Part shown: piece by piece, positions 33,445-40,754 of the stretch
Layout of the letters: each line of letters opens with the position of its first letter
Position numbering within the stretch: the first letter of the stretch is position 1
DNA from: Fulvivirga kasyanovii
GTDB lineage: Bacteria; Bacteroidota; Bacteroidia; Cytophagales; Cyclobacteriaceae
DNA length: 40,754 nucleotides
Assembly (NCBI RefSeq): GCF_009711405.1
Contig: NZ_SMLW01000660.1
Coordinates: forward strand, 1 to 40,754
Direction: 5' to 3'
Notes under the pieces: model-generated
Seen by the model: the letters and a program-made list of their open reading frames with translations, nothing else
Told to the model about the DNA's origin: nothing
Database searches by the model: none
Translations under genes and position numbers: made by a program

Positions 33445-36400
33445 ATGTTACCCCATAAACCCAAATTTATTCTGTTTGTACTGTGCCTGCTGGTACAGAC
33501 TTATTCAACAGGCCAGGTACAGCAGCCCAGGACACCACATGACCATAGTCATGATCACTGCTCCCGAATGCAGATGGCAAATGGAAATAAAACGTCCAAA
33601 AACAAAAACATCCGTCCTCCTGCGGCTGGCCGGATTGCAAGTCTTTCTTCCCTGAAAGTTACCCAATCCGCCTGCCCTTCAGAGGCTGCCGAATGGGCCG
33701 CACTCAGTTCGTCGGAGCTGGTTAACCAACTTAAAATGGGCGACTACGAATGCTTTGGAAGTTTTTTCAATATTGAATCAACCTACGCCCCATCTATATT
33801 TTCCAATACGAATATGCATGCCGTAGCATCAGCCATGTACAACCTGTCGGCAAGCTACGATGGCACCCGGGCCAGTGGCCTTTATGGCTTGGCTTACTAC
33901 CTACACGCAGCCAGCTATCAGGATTTTTACAACGATGCCGTGAGCATGAATAGCACTACTGTTGATGGGTACATTCTGGCGTGTGAAGCACTCACAGACA
34001 ACCCCAACCTGTTTTTACTCACGGAAGACGCCCTGGACATCCTGGATGAATACCTCATTTTGCTCGACTTTCCGGGTTTGAGACACAAACCAGGGGTACT
34101 AAGTTTGGTCAAAAAGGCCATGACAGACCTGGCGATCAATGAAACATGGAAGCAGCTTCCTAATGACCTGATCCGAACCTACGCCAGTGCCTATAATCGC
34201 ATATTTTTCCTAATGTTCAGAGGCATGCAGGATGACGAATACATTAATGCCGTAAATGGTGACGCTGATTATTTCAACCTCATCTACACCATCAGTTCAA
34301 ATACTGAACTTCAAAATAATGACGAGTTCAATTTTATCACTGAAAATGCTGCTGCAGAAATCGCCAGGGCAGCCGAGTCACCACTACTGATCGATGATGT
34401 CGAAGGGCTTTTGGTGGACATCATCAACAATTCAACCCGACTCAGTACCCGCTGGCTCAAAGCTATTGAAGCTCTCAATGATTATGGCAATTGTGCCGCT
34501 TACAATCTTTGCGAAAACATGGAAGAGCTAAAGGATGAACTGAATGAAATGCTGTTTCCCAACTCCTACTCTTTTGATGACGGCAAGATAAAAGTCAGGA
34601 CTCCTCTGAACGAAGAAAAAGTACAGGGGCTGTACCATGCCGCCAAGCAGTCTCAAAGCCAGTTTTTCAGAATGCTACAGACTGATGAACCCGTAGCCGG
34701 TGATATCAATGAGGTTTTGAACATCGTAGTTTTCGGCTCCAAACAGCAGTATGAGGATTATGCGACTTACCTTTTCAACATCGCTACCAATAACGGCGGC
34801 ATGTACATCGAGCGAGGCGCTACCTTTTACACCTGGGACCGCACCGTAGGCGTTGAAAGCTCCCTGTCACTGGAAGCGATGTTCAGGCATGAATACACCC
34901 ATTACCTCCAGGGCAGATATTTGATTCCGGGAAACTGGGGCGAAGGTGAAATTTACAACGACAGTCGCCTGGTGTGGTTTGAAGAAGGCATGGCAGAATT
35001 CTTTGCAGGGTCTACCGAAACCAATGGCATTAAGTTGCTGGCATCCAACGCAAACAATATCGCCAATAGTCAGGGAGACTGGCCATCGCTCAATACTGTA
35101 TTGAACTCAAGCTACTCCAGTGGCAACTATTACCATTATCACTACGGCAATATGGTGTGGTACAACTTTTACATGAATGATTTCGACAAAATCAAAACCT
35201 TCTTTGAGCTGACCAGAAGCAATGATGTAGCGGGCTTTGATAACCTCGTCAATGCAATGAGAGCTACCGGTGAAACCGATTTTACCGCTTTCCTTACTGA
35301 GGTAGCCAACGGCACGGTTGAGGGTTGGGAGCCTGAAACCAACTGGCTCGATGATGACTACCTGGCCATGGGTTCCGAAGAAGACATTGAAAATGAATTT
35401 ATCAACGCAACAGGCTTATCCTCTGCTTCCGCCACTTTGGATGCCTCGGCTATGAACAGGCGTTTCCGCATAGATGCCTCCATTACAGGTTCCGGAGCCG
35501 CAAATAACAATGCAGATGCGGCGCAGGAAATAGGCGCGGCCCTCGATAACATTTTACTGGCACTAAGGAAAAATCCATTACTGAATAATTTCAACTACTC
35601 CATCGGGTATTTTAAAAACCTCGATTTTAGTACAGGAACACCTGCAGCAGACATCGTAATCCTTGGCCCACTCAAAGATGCCAATGTGCCGGATACCCCA
35701 CAGCCAGATTTTACTGCTAAAAATACGGCGGCCATTGCAGGAAGCACCGTGGAGTTCAACAGCCTTTCCAGTGGCTACATCAAATCCATCCAGTGGTCAT
35801 TTCCCGGCGGCTCTCCCTCAAGTGTGGAAAATGAGACAGCCCCGGTAATTGCCTATGACACACCCGGCACCTACGATGTTACGCTGACGGTAACAGGCAG
35901 TGATGGCTCATATAATGAGCTAAAATCCTCCTACATCACCATTCACGCAAAAAGCAACCTCAACTATTGCAGTGCGTCAGGAAGCCGGGAAGATAATTAT
36001 GTCAACCGGGTAAAATTCGGCGCAATTGACAACCCATCAGGATACCAAAACTACAGCGACTTTACCAGCCAGGTTACCAGCCTTGAACGCGGGGCTTCAG
36101 AAGCCCTGACTATTGGCACAAAAAACAGCTATTGGGACGGTAATGCCGTTGGCGCATGGATTGACTGGAACGCGGACGGAGATTTTGACGACACAGGCGA
36201 GGAAGTCTTCAACCTTTACGGTGCCGGGCCATATGAAACCGTGGTGAGCACGCCTGCCAATGCCGTTACGGGTGTAACTACTATGCGGATCAGGATCGGG
36301 TATGGCTCAGCCGATAAAATAGTACCTTGCGGGGATGATACGTATATCGGTGAAGTGGAGGACTATTCCATAGTGATCAGCGACGACTCCGCACCGGTAC

Positions 36401-38073
36401 CCATGGCAGCCTTCTCTGCCTCCAAAACAACTGTTGTAGCAGGAGAAAGTATCACATTCACTGACCAGTCTTCAAACTCCCCGACTTCCTGGTCATGGAC
36501 TTTTTCCAAAGGTACACCTGAAAGCAGCAGTGAACAAAATCCGGTGGTCACCTATACTACCCCGGGAGTTTATGACGTAACCCTGACAGCAACCAATGGC
36601 AATGGCAGCAATACCAAGACGCTCAATGGCTACATCACTGTAGAGGAAGCCTCAGGCTACTGTACCTCTTCCTCTGAAAGGGCAGCTTATGAGTACATTG
36701 CCCAGGTGGAAACGGGGAATTTCTCCAATCCCTCCGACTCATCAAAGTACAGTGATTTCACCCACCTGACTGTTGAACTCAGGCAGGGCAACAACGACAT
36801 TACCCTCACTCCGGGCTTTTTGGACATCGCCTTTGAAGAGTATTTCCGGGTTTGGATAGACTTCAACCAAGACAGGGATTTCGACGATGCCGGCGAACTG
36901 GCTTTTGATGCAGGAACAGCATCATCTTCGACTGTAACCGGCACCATCACTGTACCCGAAACTGCTTTGACCGGTACCACCCGGATGAGGGTAAGCATGC
37001 AATTCGCGACCGCCCCTGATGCCTGCGGGCTTATAGGTGATGGTGAGGTTGAGGATTATAGCGTGGAAATACTCGAAAGCCCCACCCCCGAAACACCCAC
37101 TGCGCTCACGGCTGAGCTTACTTCTTTCACTGTAGTCACTCTTGGCTGGGAAGATAATTCGGATAACGAAGATGGTTTTGCTATTGAAAGAATGTCAGAA
37201 GGAGGAGATTTTGAGCAAATTGGGACGGTTGCTGCCGATGTCACAAGCTACATTAATGGCAGCTTACTGACCAACACCACTTACACCTATAGAGTGAGGG
37301 CTAAAAACGGTGATGCTTTCTCCGCTTACTCCAATACCGCAAGTGTCACCACGCCTGACCTGGCTTATTGTGCGGCAGATAACAACATCTCTGCCAGCGA
37401 ACAGCACATCAAAAAAGTGGCTATAGGCACCATCAGCAACAGCTCCGGCTACAACGCCACTGGATATGCCGACTACACCGGTCAAAGCACTAATATCGCA
37501 TCCGTAGCGGAACTGACGGTAACGCCAAACCAGGCCACAGAAGAAACAAAAGCCAAAGCCTGGGTAGACTGGAACAGGGACGGCGACTTTGATGATCTGG
37601 GAGAAGAAGTACTTAGTGCCGGAGGTGCCGGTGAAGTGTATAGTTCGGCAATCACTGTACCCGCAGGTACCGAAGCCGGTGAGGTGGTACTCAGGGTAAG
37701 GGTTGCCCAAGGAGCAACGCCAACAGCATGCGGCAGCATTGCCCTAAGTGAGGTGGAAGATTACACTTTAAATGTTGAAGACGTAGTGTCATCAACCAAG
37801 TTTGGAGAAACGGTTTCTCAGGAAAATGTGAGCCTGTACCCCAACCCTTCAAGGCAGGCTCAATTCTTCCTCTCCTACCCGGAAAGGGCCGGTGAGCTTG
37901 AGGTAACGGTTACCAGTACGCAGGGTGTAGTAATACATAGGCAGCAAATACCACCTCAAGCTCCTAACAATGAGGCATTTGCTATAAAGATAAACCAACC
38001 TGTCAGCGGAATATACCTGGTACATATCAAGGGTAAAGCTGAAACAATAGTTAAGAAAATATACTTCGAATAA
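33445..38073 (+). CDS. Secreted M9 collagenase-like metalloprotease with PKD, GEVED and FN3 modules and a T9SS sorting domain
   Basis: ATG at 33445 is preferred over an in-frame GTG at 33439 and gives 1542 residues with a signal peptide (ending S-T-G-Q). The N-terminal 720 residues match microbial collagenase (peptidase M9): a helical activator region, then the zinc motif H-E-Y-T-H-Y-L-Q-G-R at 482 with Glu483 catalytic and the downstream E-E-G-M-A-E-F-F (513-520) supplying the third ligand. After that: PKD1 (about 753-834), GEVED1 (840-976), PKD2 (982-1068), GEVED2 (1071-1207), FN3 (1214-1302), GEVED3 (1306-1442) and a type A T9SS C-terminal domain (about 1456-1542, S-L-Y-P-N-P-S). Expected to act on collagen or gelatin-like protein outside the cell; actual substrate unproven. 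Confidence 0.95.
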   Translation: MLPHKPKFILFVLCLLVQTYSTGQVQQPRTPHDHSHDHCSRMQMANGNKTSKNKNIRPPAAGRIASLSSLKVTQSACPSEAAEWAALSSSELVNQLKMGDYECFGSFFNIESTYAPSIFSNTNMHAVASAMYNLSASYDGTRASGLYGLAYYLHAASYQDFYNDAVSMNSTTVDGYILACEALTDNPNLFLLTEDALDILDEYLILLDFPGLRHKPGVLSLVKKAMTDLAINETWKQLPNDLIRTYASAYNRIFFLMFRGMQDDEYINAVNGDADYFNLIYTISSNTELQNNDEFNFITENAAAEIARAAESPLLIDDVEGLLVDIINNSTRLSTRWLKAIEALNDYGNCAAYNLCENMEELKDELNEMLFPNSYSFDDGKIKVRTPLNEEKVQGLYHAAKQSQSQFFRMLQTDEPVAGDINEVLNIVVFGSKQQYEDYATYLFNIATNNGGMYIERGATFYTWDRTVGVESSLSLEAMFRHEYTHYLQGRYLIPGNWGEGEIYNDSRLVWFEEGMAEFFAGSTETNGIKLLASNANNIANSQGDWPSLNTVLNSSYSSGNYYHYHYGNMVWYNFYMNDFDKIKTFFELTRSNDVAGFDNLVNAMRATGETDFTAFLTEVANGTVEGWEPETNWLDDDYLAMGSEEDIENEFINATGLSSASATLDASAMNRRFRIDASITGSGAANNNADAAQEIGAALDNILLALRKNPLLNNFNYSIGYFKNLDFSTGTPAADIVILGPLKDANVPDTPQPDFTAKNTAAIAGSTVEFNSLSSGYIKSIQWSFPGGSPSSVENETAPVIAYDTPGTYDVTLTVTGSDGSYNELKSSYITIHAKSNLNYCSASGSREDNYVNRVKFGAIDNPSGYQNYSDFTSQVTSLERGASEALTIGTKNSYWDGNAVGAWIDWNADGDFDDTGEEVFNLYGAGPYETVVSTPANAVTGVTTMRIRIGYGSADKIVPCGDDTYIGEVEDYSIVISDDSAPVPMAAFSASKTTVVAGESITFTDQSSNSPTSWSWTFSKGTPESSSEQNPVVTYTTPGVYDVTLTATNGNGSNTKTLNGYITVEEASGYCTSSSERAAYEYIAQVETGNFSNPSDSSKYSDFTHLTVELRQGNNDITLTPGFLDIAFEEYFRVWIDFNQDRDFDDAGELAFDAGTASSSTVTGTITVPETALTGTTRMRVSMQFATAPDACGLIGDGEVEDYSVEILESPTPETPTALTAELTSFTVVTLGWEDNSDNEDGFAIERMSEGGDFEQIGTVAADVTSYINGSLLTNTTYTYRVRAKNGDAFSAYSNTASVTTPDLAYCAADNNISASEQHIKKVAIGTISNSSGYNATGYADYTGQSTNIASVAELTVTPNQATEETKAKAWVDWNRDGDFDDLGEEVLSAGGAGEVYSSAITVPAGTEAGEVVLRVRVAQGATPTACGSIALSEVEDYTLNVEDVVSSTKFGETVSQENVSLYPNPSRQAQFFLSYPERAGELEVTVTSTQGVVIHRQQIPPQAPNNEAFAIKINQPVSGIYLVHIKGKAETIVKKIYFE

Positions 38074-38098
38074 CCTAATCAACCTGCCTAAACCTAAG

Positions 38099-38128
38099 GC
38101 CGCAGGAACCGTGTTTCTGCGGCTTTTT
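38099..38128 (+). terminator. Rho-independent terminator after the collagenase gene
   Basis: GCCGCAG (38099-38105) pairs with CTGCGGC (38117-38123), extended by a G-A-A/T-T-T stretch, and is followed by five T residues. It lies 25 bases after the stop codon. Confidence 0.88.
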
Positions 38129-38279
38129 GATTTTGATGGATTGGATACCCTCAGGTTCAAGCTGGGTCTCTCCCAGAACTCAGCGTTGTTCATCTAGTGT
38201 CCCAGCAGAGTCTTTTGAAAAACTCTGCATCGGCCCTGACACTAACCTGTACAAACCCGGAAAGGCAAAGGCCTCAGCC

Positions 38280-38732
38280 TCACACCTTCCAATAAAACCT
38301 CTTCTTATCCTTCGAAACAGCCCCAAGCCGGTCATAAAACCTGATGGCAGGTTCATTAAAAACCGGAGTCTGCCATTGCACCAAACCGCACCCCTGAGCT
38401 TTGGCTAATGCGGCTACTTTCTGCATCATTACCTGACCAAGTCCTATGCCTCTGGCTACACTTTTCAAATACAAACAATCGAGATAGAGGTAGTAAGCCG
38501 CATCCCAGGTGGAGAATTGCTTCATCAATGTGGCGAAGCCGGCAACCTGATCTTGATATTCAACCACCAGGCAGTACACATCCTTATGATGAAAAATATG
38601 ATCCTCAAGAACCTTCCAGTCCACATGACCTGAGATTTCGGCTTTTTCAAAAGCTGCATGTTCATAGCAAAGCCCGATGATCTCATCCATGTCACCGGGT
38701 TTTGCGTCTCTGATGGAGTACTCTTCTAGCAT
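38280..38732 (-). CDS. GNAT family N-acetyltransferase
   Basis: A 150-residue acetyltransferase when started at the ATG at 38732; an in-frame GTG at 38738 would add two residues. The fold is plain: an I-R-D-A-K-P-G-D start, a V-A-G-F-A-T-L strand, L-Y-L-D-C-L-Y-L followed by the acetyl-CoA motif A-R-G-I-G-L-G-Q-V-M-M, and the terminal N-E-P-A-I-R-F-Y-D-R-L-G. The pattern is near that of diamine acetyltransferase-like GNATs, but the substrate is not predictable. Its start overlaps the end of the rhodanese gene, so both are probably one transcript. Confidence 0.9.
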   Translation of the reverse strand: MLEEYSIRDAKPGDMDEIIGLCYEHAAFEKAEISGHVDWKVLEDHIFHHKDVYCLVVEYQDQVAGFATLMKQFSTWDAAYYLYLDCLYLKSVARGIGLGQVMMQKVAALAKAQGCGLVQWQTPVFNEPAIRFYDRLGAVSKDKKRFYWKV

Positions 38733-39118
38733 GCACACTGTATTTCCGACCCCGCCGTTGCGCTGGTTCCCTCGGTGGCATAGCGGTCAAACTTCCACCA
38801 TTCAATTCCGCCGATCAGTTCCTTTACCCTGAACCCCAGACGTGCCATATTCAGTGCCCCTTTGGTAGAAGCGTTGCAACCTATGCCGTCACAATAGCAG
38901 ACATAGGTTTTGGATTTATCAAGGTGTTTTGTAGTCCCCTCAGACATTTCACGGTGTGGAATGTTGATAGCCCCGGGAATGTGCTCCTTTTCATAGCCAA
39001 AGCTTTGCCGGGCATCGATCACCACTACTTCTTCCCCATTTTCCAGTGCATCAAATAAGTCAGACGGGTCCATTTCATAAGCCAGCTTACTTTCATAAAA
39101 TTCAATTTGCTTGTTCAT
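38726..39118 (-). CDS. Single-domain rhodanese-like sulfurtransferase
   Basis: Started at the ATG at 39118 (130 residues); the frame stays open upstream to 39277, but that part lacks domain similarity and overlaps the regulator's promoter region. The rhodanese fold is shown by V-V-V-I-D-A-R-Q-S-F (31-40), H-I-P-G-A-I-N-I-P-H-R-E (46-57) and the active loop Y-C-D-G-I-G-C-N (75-82), with Cys76 as likely sulfane-carrying residue. The second cysteine in the loop (Cys81) and Cys74 are unusual extras. It would transfer sulfane sulfur or act as a thiol sensor. Divergent from a MetR-like regulator. Confidence 0.87.
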   Translation of the reverse strand: MNKQIEFYESKLAYEMDPSDLFDALENGEEVVVIDARQSFGYEKEHIPGAINIPHREMSEGTTKHLDKSKTYVCYCDGIGCNASTKGALNMARLGFRVKELIGGIEWWKFDRYATEGTSATAGSEIQCAC

Positions 39119-39205
39119 AACCTTTAGGAATTTTTGTTTTCCCAAAAGTATGCGGGTAGCCTGGGGAAGTCTATATGCTGTAATTGAGCGTTTTTGATGA
39201 TATAG

Positions 39206-39220
39206 CTGAAAATTTTTCAG
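39206..39220. promoter_or_regulatory. LysR-type T-N11-A dyad between rhodanese and LysR genes
   Basis: CTGAAAATTTTTCAG is a 7-bp dyad around one base and contains the T-N11-A pattern expected for LysR-type boxes. It is located in the divergent promoter region, 75 bases before the regulator and 88 before the rhodanese start. Confidence 0.5.
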
Positions 39221-39294
39221 TTTAAAGTGAGCCACATTTGTGATAACTTTAGGGTCTGATACATATCGTGACCGCACGCCATAACCACTAAACT

Positions 39295-40182
39295 ATGGAA
39301 CTCAAACACTTCCGGCTCATCAAAACCATAGCGGAGGAAGGCAACATTGCCAACTCATCAGAAAAGCTGTTTCTTACCCAATCGGCCCTAAGCCACCAGC
39401 TTCGGGAGCTTGAAGAGCAATTGGGTTTTAAGGTGTTCCACCGCTCGCGCAACAAATGGGAGCTGACTGATGAAGGCGCCGAACTGCACAAGCTGGCCAA
39501 CACCATTCATGCAGCCATAGAGCAGGGCTTTCATAGTATCAAAAAAATTAATGAGGGCACCAAAGGACTGGTCAGGATCAGTACGGAATGCTACTCGTTC
39601 TATCAGGGCTTACCGACATTCATTCAAAAAATGGCCGCACTTTATCCAAAAATAGAAGTTGAGCTCATACTTGATGCCACACACCAGCCTGTCTCTAAAA
39701 TACTCTCCAATGATCTGGATATGGCTATCGTAACCTCAAGACCAGCCTCTCCTGCTCTTTCCAGCAAGGCATTATTTGAAGATGAGATCTTCGCTATTAT
39801 GCACCGCGAGCATCCATTGGCCGACAAACCTCATGTGGAAGCCGGCGACTTCACCGAAGCCCACCTGATTATCCACTCTTTCCCTTTGGAGACTGTGTCG
39901 GTCTACCAGACATTCCTAAAACCAAACCACATTATCCCCGTCCGCATTTCTGCCATACCCCTCACCGAAGTAGCCCTAGAAATGGTGAGCGCCAACATGG
40001 GCATCACCTGTATGCCCCAATGGGCCTTAACGATGTTCAGGATCCCGGAAGAGCTGGTATTTAAGCGCATTGGCAAAAATGGTCTAAAAAGAACGCATTA
40101 CCTGATCTCACGGGTTGAGGATCAGTCCAAAAAGTATATTTCTGAGTTTATTTCGAGTTTTGAGGAGGATTTTGTGGGGTGA
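39295..40182 (+). CDS. LysR family transcriptional regulator, MetR-like
   Basis: A 295-residue LysR-type regulator. The N-terminal helix-turn-helix runs about 1-60 (M-E-L-K-H-F-R-L-I-K-T-I-A-E-E-G-N-I and L-T-Q-S-A-L-S-H-Q-L-R-E-L-E-E-Q-L-G), and the effector-binding domain about 88-290. The motif L-F-L-T-Q-S-A-L-S-H-Q, the R-I-S-T-E-C-Y-S segment and the order of the effector domain are close in style to MetR, the homocysteine-responsive activator. Sulfur metabolism is therefore a reasonable guess and fits the divergent rhodanese gene, but the effector is not proven by sequence. Confidence 0.93.
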   Translation: MELKHFRLIKTIAEEGNIANSSEKLFLTQSALSHQLRELEEQLGFKVFHRSRNKWELTDEGAELHKLANTIHAAIEQGFHSIKKINEGTKGLVRISTECYSFYQGLPTFIQKMAALYPKIEVELILDATHQPVSKILSNDLDMAIVTSRPASPALSSKALFEDEIFAIMHREHPLADKPHVEAGDFTEAHLIIHSFPLETVSVYQTFLKPNHIIPVRISAIPLTEVALEMVSANMGITCMPQWALTMFRIPEELVFKRIGKNGLKRTHYLISRVEDQSKKYISEFISSFEEDFVG

Positions 40183-40200
40183 CTTTAAGATCATGCAACA

Positions 40201-40754
40201 ATGAGAATAATATTTTGTAATAGTATAATAGACAATAAACAAGTTGAGCCAGATTATGAGGATGAAATGAAATCTGCAATAAAAGCAGGGTTTCGAATTT
40301 CCCTTGTAAACTTTGAGGAGCTAACAGCAGGTAATACAACAACAGCTTTAAAACTTGTCCACAAAGCTGAAAAAAATGAACAAGCAATCTACAGAGGCTG
40401 GATGTTAACCCCTGATCAATATAAAAACCTCTACGAAGGTCTTGCGGCAAAGCATATTCAACTAATCAATACACCTGAAGAATACATTCACTGTCACTAT
40501 CTGCCTGAATCCTATCATAAAATCGAAGGTAAAACCCCTAAATCTGTTTGGACAACAGAACAGGAGCTAAGTACCTTAATAAAACTTGTCTCTGAATTTG
40601 GAGAGGCCCCAATAGTTATCAAAGATTATGTGAAATCTGAAAAGCATAACTGGAATGAAGCCTGTTATATACCTGACGCATCGGATAGTGAAAAGATCAA
40701 ATCTACAGTTGAGAAATTCCTAAACCTGAGAGGCGATTCATTAAATAAAGGACT
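40201..40754 (+). CDS. ATP-grasp domain protein, R2K-clade-like (3' end outside window)
   Basis: An open frame from ATG 40201 runs off the right edge (184 codons visible). An ATG at 40193 is in another frame and stops at once. The first 110 residues are a pre-ATP-grasp-like alpha/beta region (R-I-I-F-C-N-S...R-G-W-M-L-T-P-D-Q-Y). From about 115, W-T-T-E-Q-E-L, then P-I-V-I-K-D-Y-V-K-S (137-146) and H-N-W-N-E-A-C-Y-I-P-D resemble the R2K group of ATP-grasp ligases (the lysine-bearing K-D-Y-V-K-S strand). These are often carried by phages and mobile or conflict loci and may modify proteins or peptides by amide ligation. The gene is visibly more A/T-rich than its neighbours. Family call moderate because the second half is missing. 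Confidence 0.65.
   Translation, partial: MRIIFCNSIIDNKQVEPDYEDEMKSAIKAGFRISLVNFEELTAGNTTTALKLVHKAEKNEQAIYRGWMLTPDQYKNLYEGLAAKHIQLINTPEEYIHCHYLPESYHKIEGKTPKSVWTTEQELSTLIKLVSEFGEAPIVIKDYVKSEKHNWNEACYIPDASDSEKIKSTVEKFLNLRGDSLNKG

Noticed and set aside
38127..38680. Two plus-strand ORFs antisense to the GNAT gene
   Set aside because: Shadow frames with no homology pattern; the GNAT gene on minus has clear motifs.
39119..39277. Upstream extension of the rhodanese frame
   Set aside because: The extra 53 residues lack similarity to the domain and would cover the LysR-type operator; the ATG at 39118 gives a normal single-domain protein.
40148..40450. 100-codon minus-strand ORF across the LysR end and the ATP-grasp start
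   Set aside because: Antisense to a better-supported open frame with ATP-grasp motifs.

Overview
The window looks like a chromosomal segment of a member of the Bacteroidota, most likely the Cytophagales. The evidence is a SusC/SusD pair, two very large secreted proteases ending in type IX secretion (T9SS) sorting domains, a GldN-like protein, GSCFA and YyaL-type proteins, and TTG...TAnnTTTG-like promoter elements. Genus level (for example a Fulvivirga-like genus) is a guess from overall flavour only. I see no tRNA, rRNA, CRISPR array, prophage or intact insertion sequence.

Layout. 1-1086: end of a ribosomal operon (rpsF-rpsR-rplI) with a strong terminator. 1145-4330: a GNAT acetyltransferase, a small membrane protein, a DOPA-dioxygenase-like enzyme behind a perfect 20-bp palindrome, and a MarR-GNAT fusion behind tandem TTACGTAA sites. 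4331-4561: a degenerate intergenic repeat. 4562-8877 (minus): a compact arginine operon argB-argD-argC-argJ. 8991-13073: small membrane and YdeI-like proteins, a GldN-like protein with two modules, a lipoprotein and a GSCFA protein whose gene overlaps a YyaL-type thioredoxin-fold lipoprotein (13070-15196). 15213-16487: a thioesterase and an SGNH hydrolase.

16737-21099 is the least conventional part. An unrecognised single-pass membrane protein runs head-on, tail to tail, into an 832-residue Hsp70-like protein. A 105-residue protein that resembles the beta domain of GrpE starts the Hsp70 transcript. Next to it (about 21350-21548) lies a frameshifted remnant of a RelE-family toxin that has no long open frame.

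21635-38073 reads as a nutrient-acquisition region: a BNR-repeat lipoprotein, a SusD-like lipoprotein, a SusC-like TonB-dependent transporter and an AraC regulator on minus. Divergently on plus come an M43 metalloprotease and an M9 collagenase-like protease. Both proteases carry PKD, GEVED and FN3 modules, and one GEVED block is almost identical between them at DNA level. The natural reading is secreted proteolysis of extracellular protein coupled to uptake of the products, but that coupling is inference.

38280-40754: a GNAT enzyme and a rhodanese-like protein on minus, a MetR-like LysR regulator divergent from them across a T-N11-A dyad, and the start of an ATP-grasp (R2K-like) gene that runs off the window and looks more A/T-rich than its neighbours.
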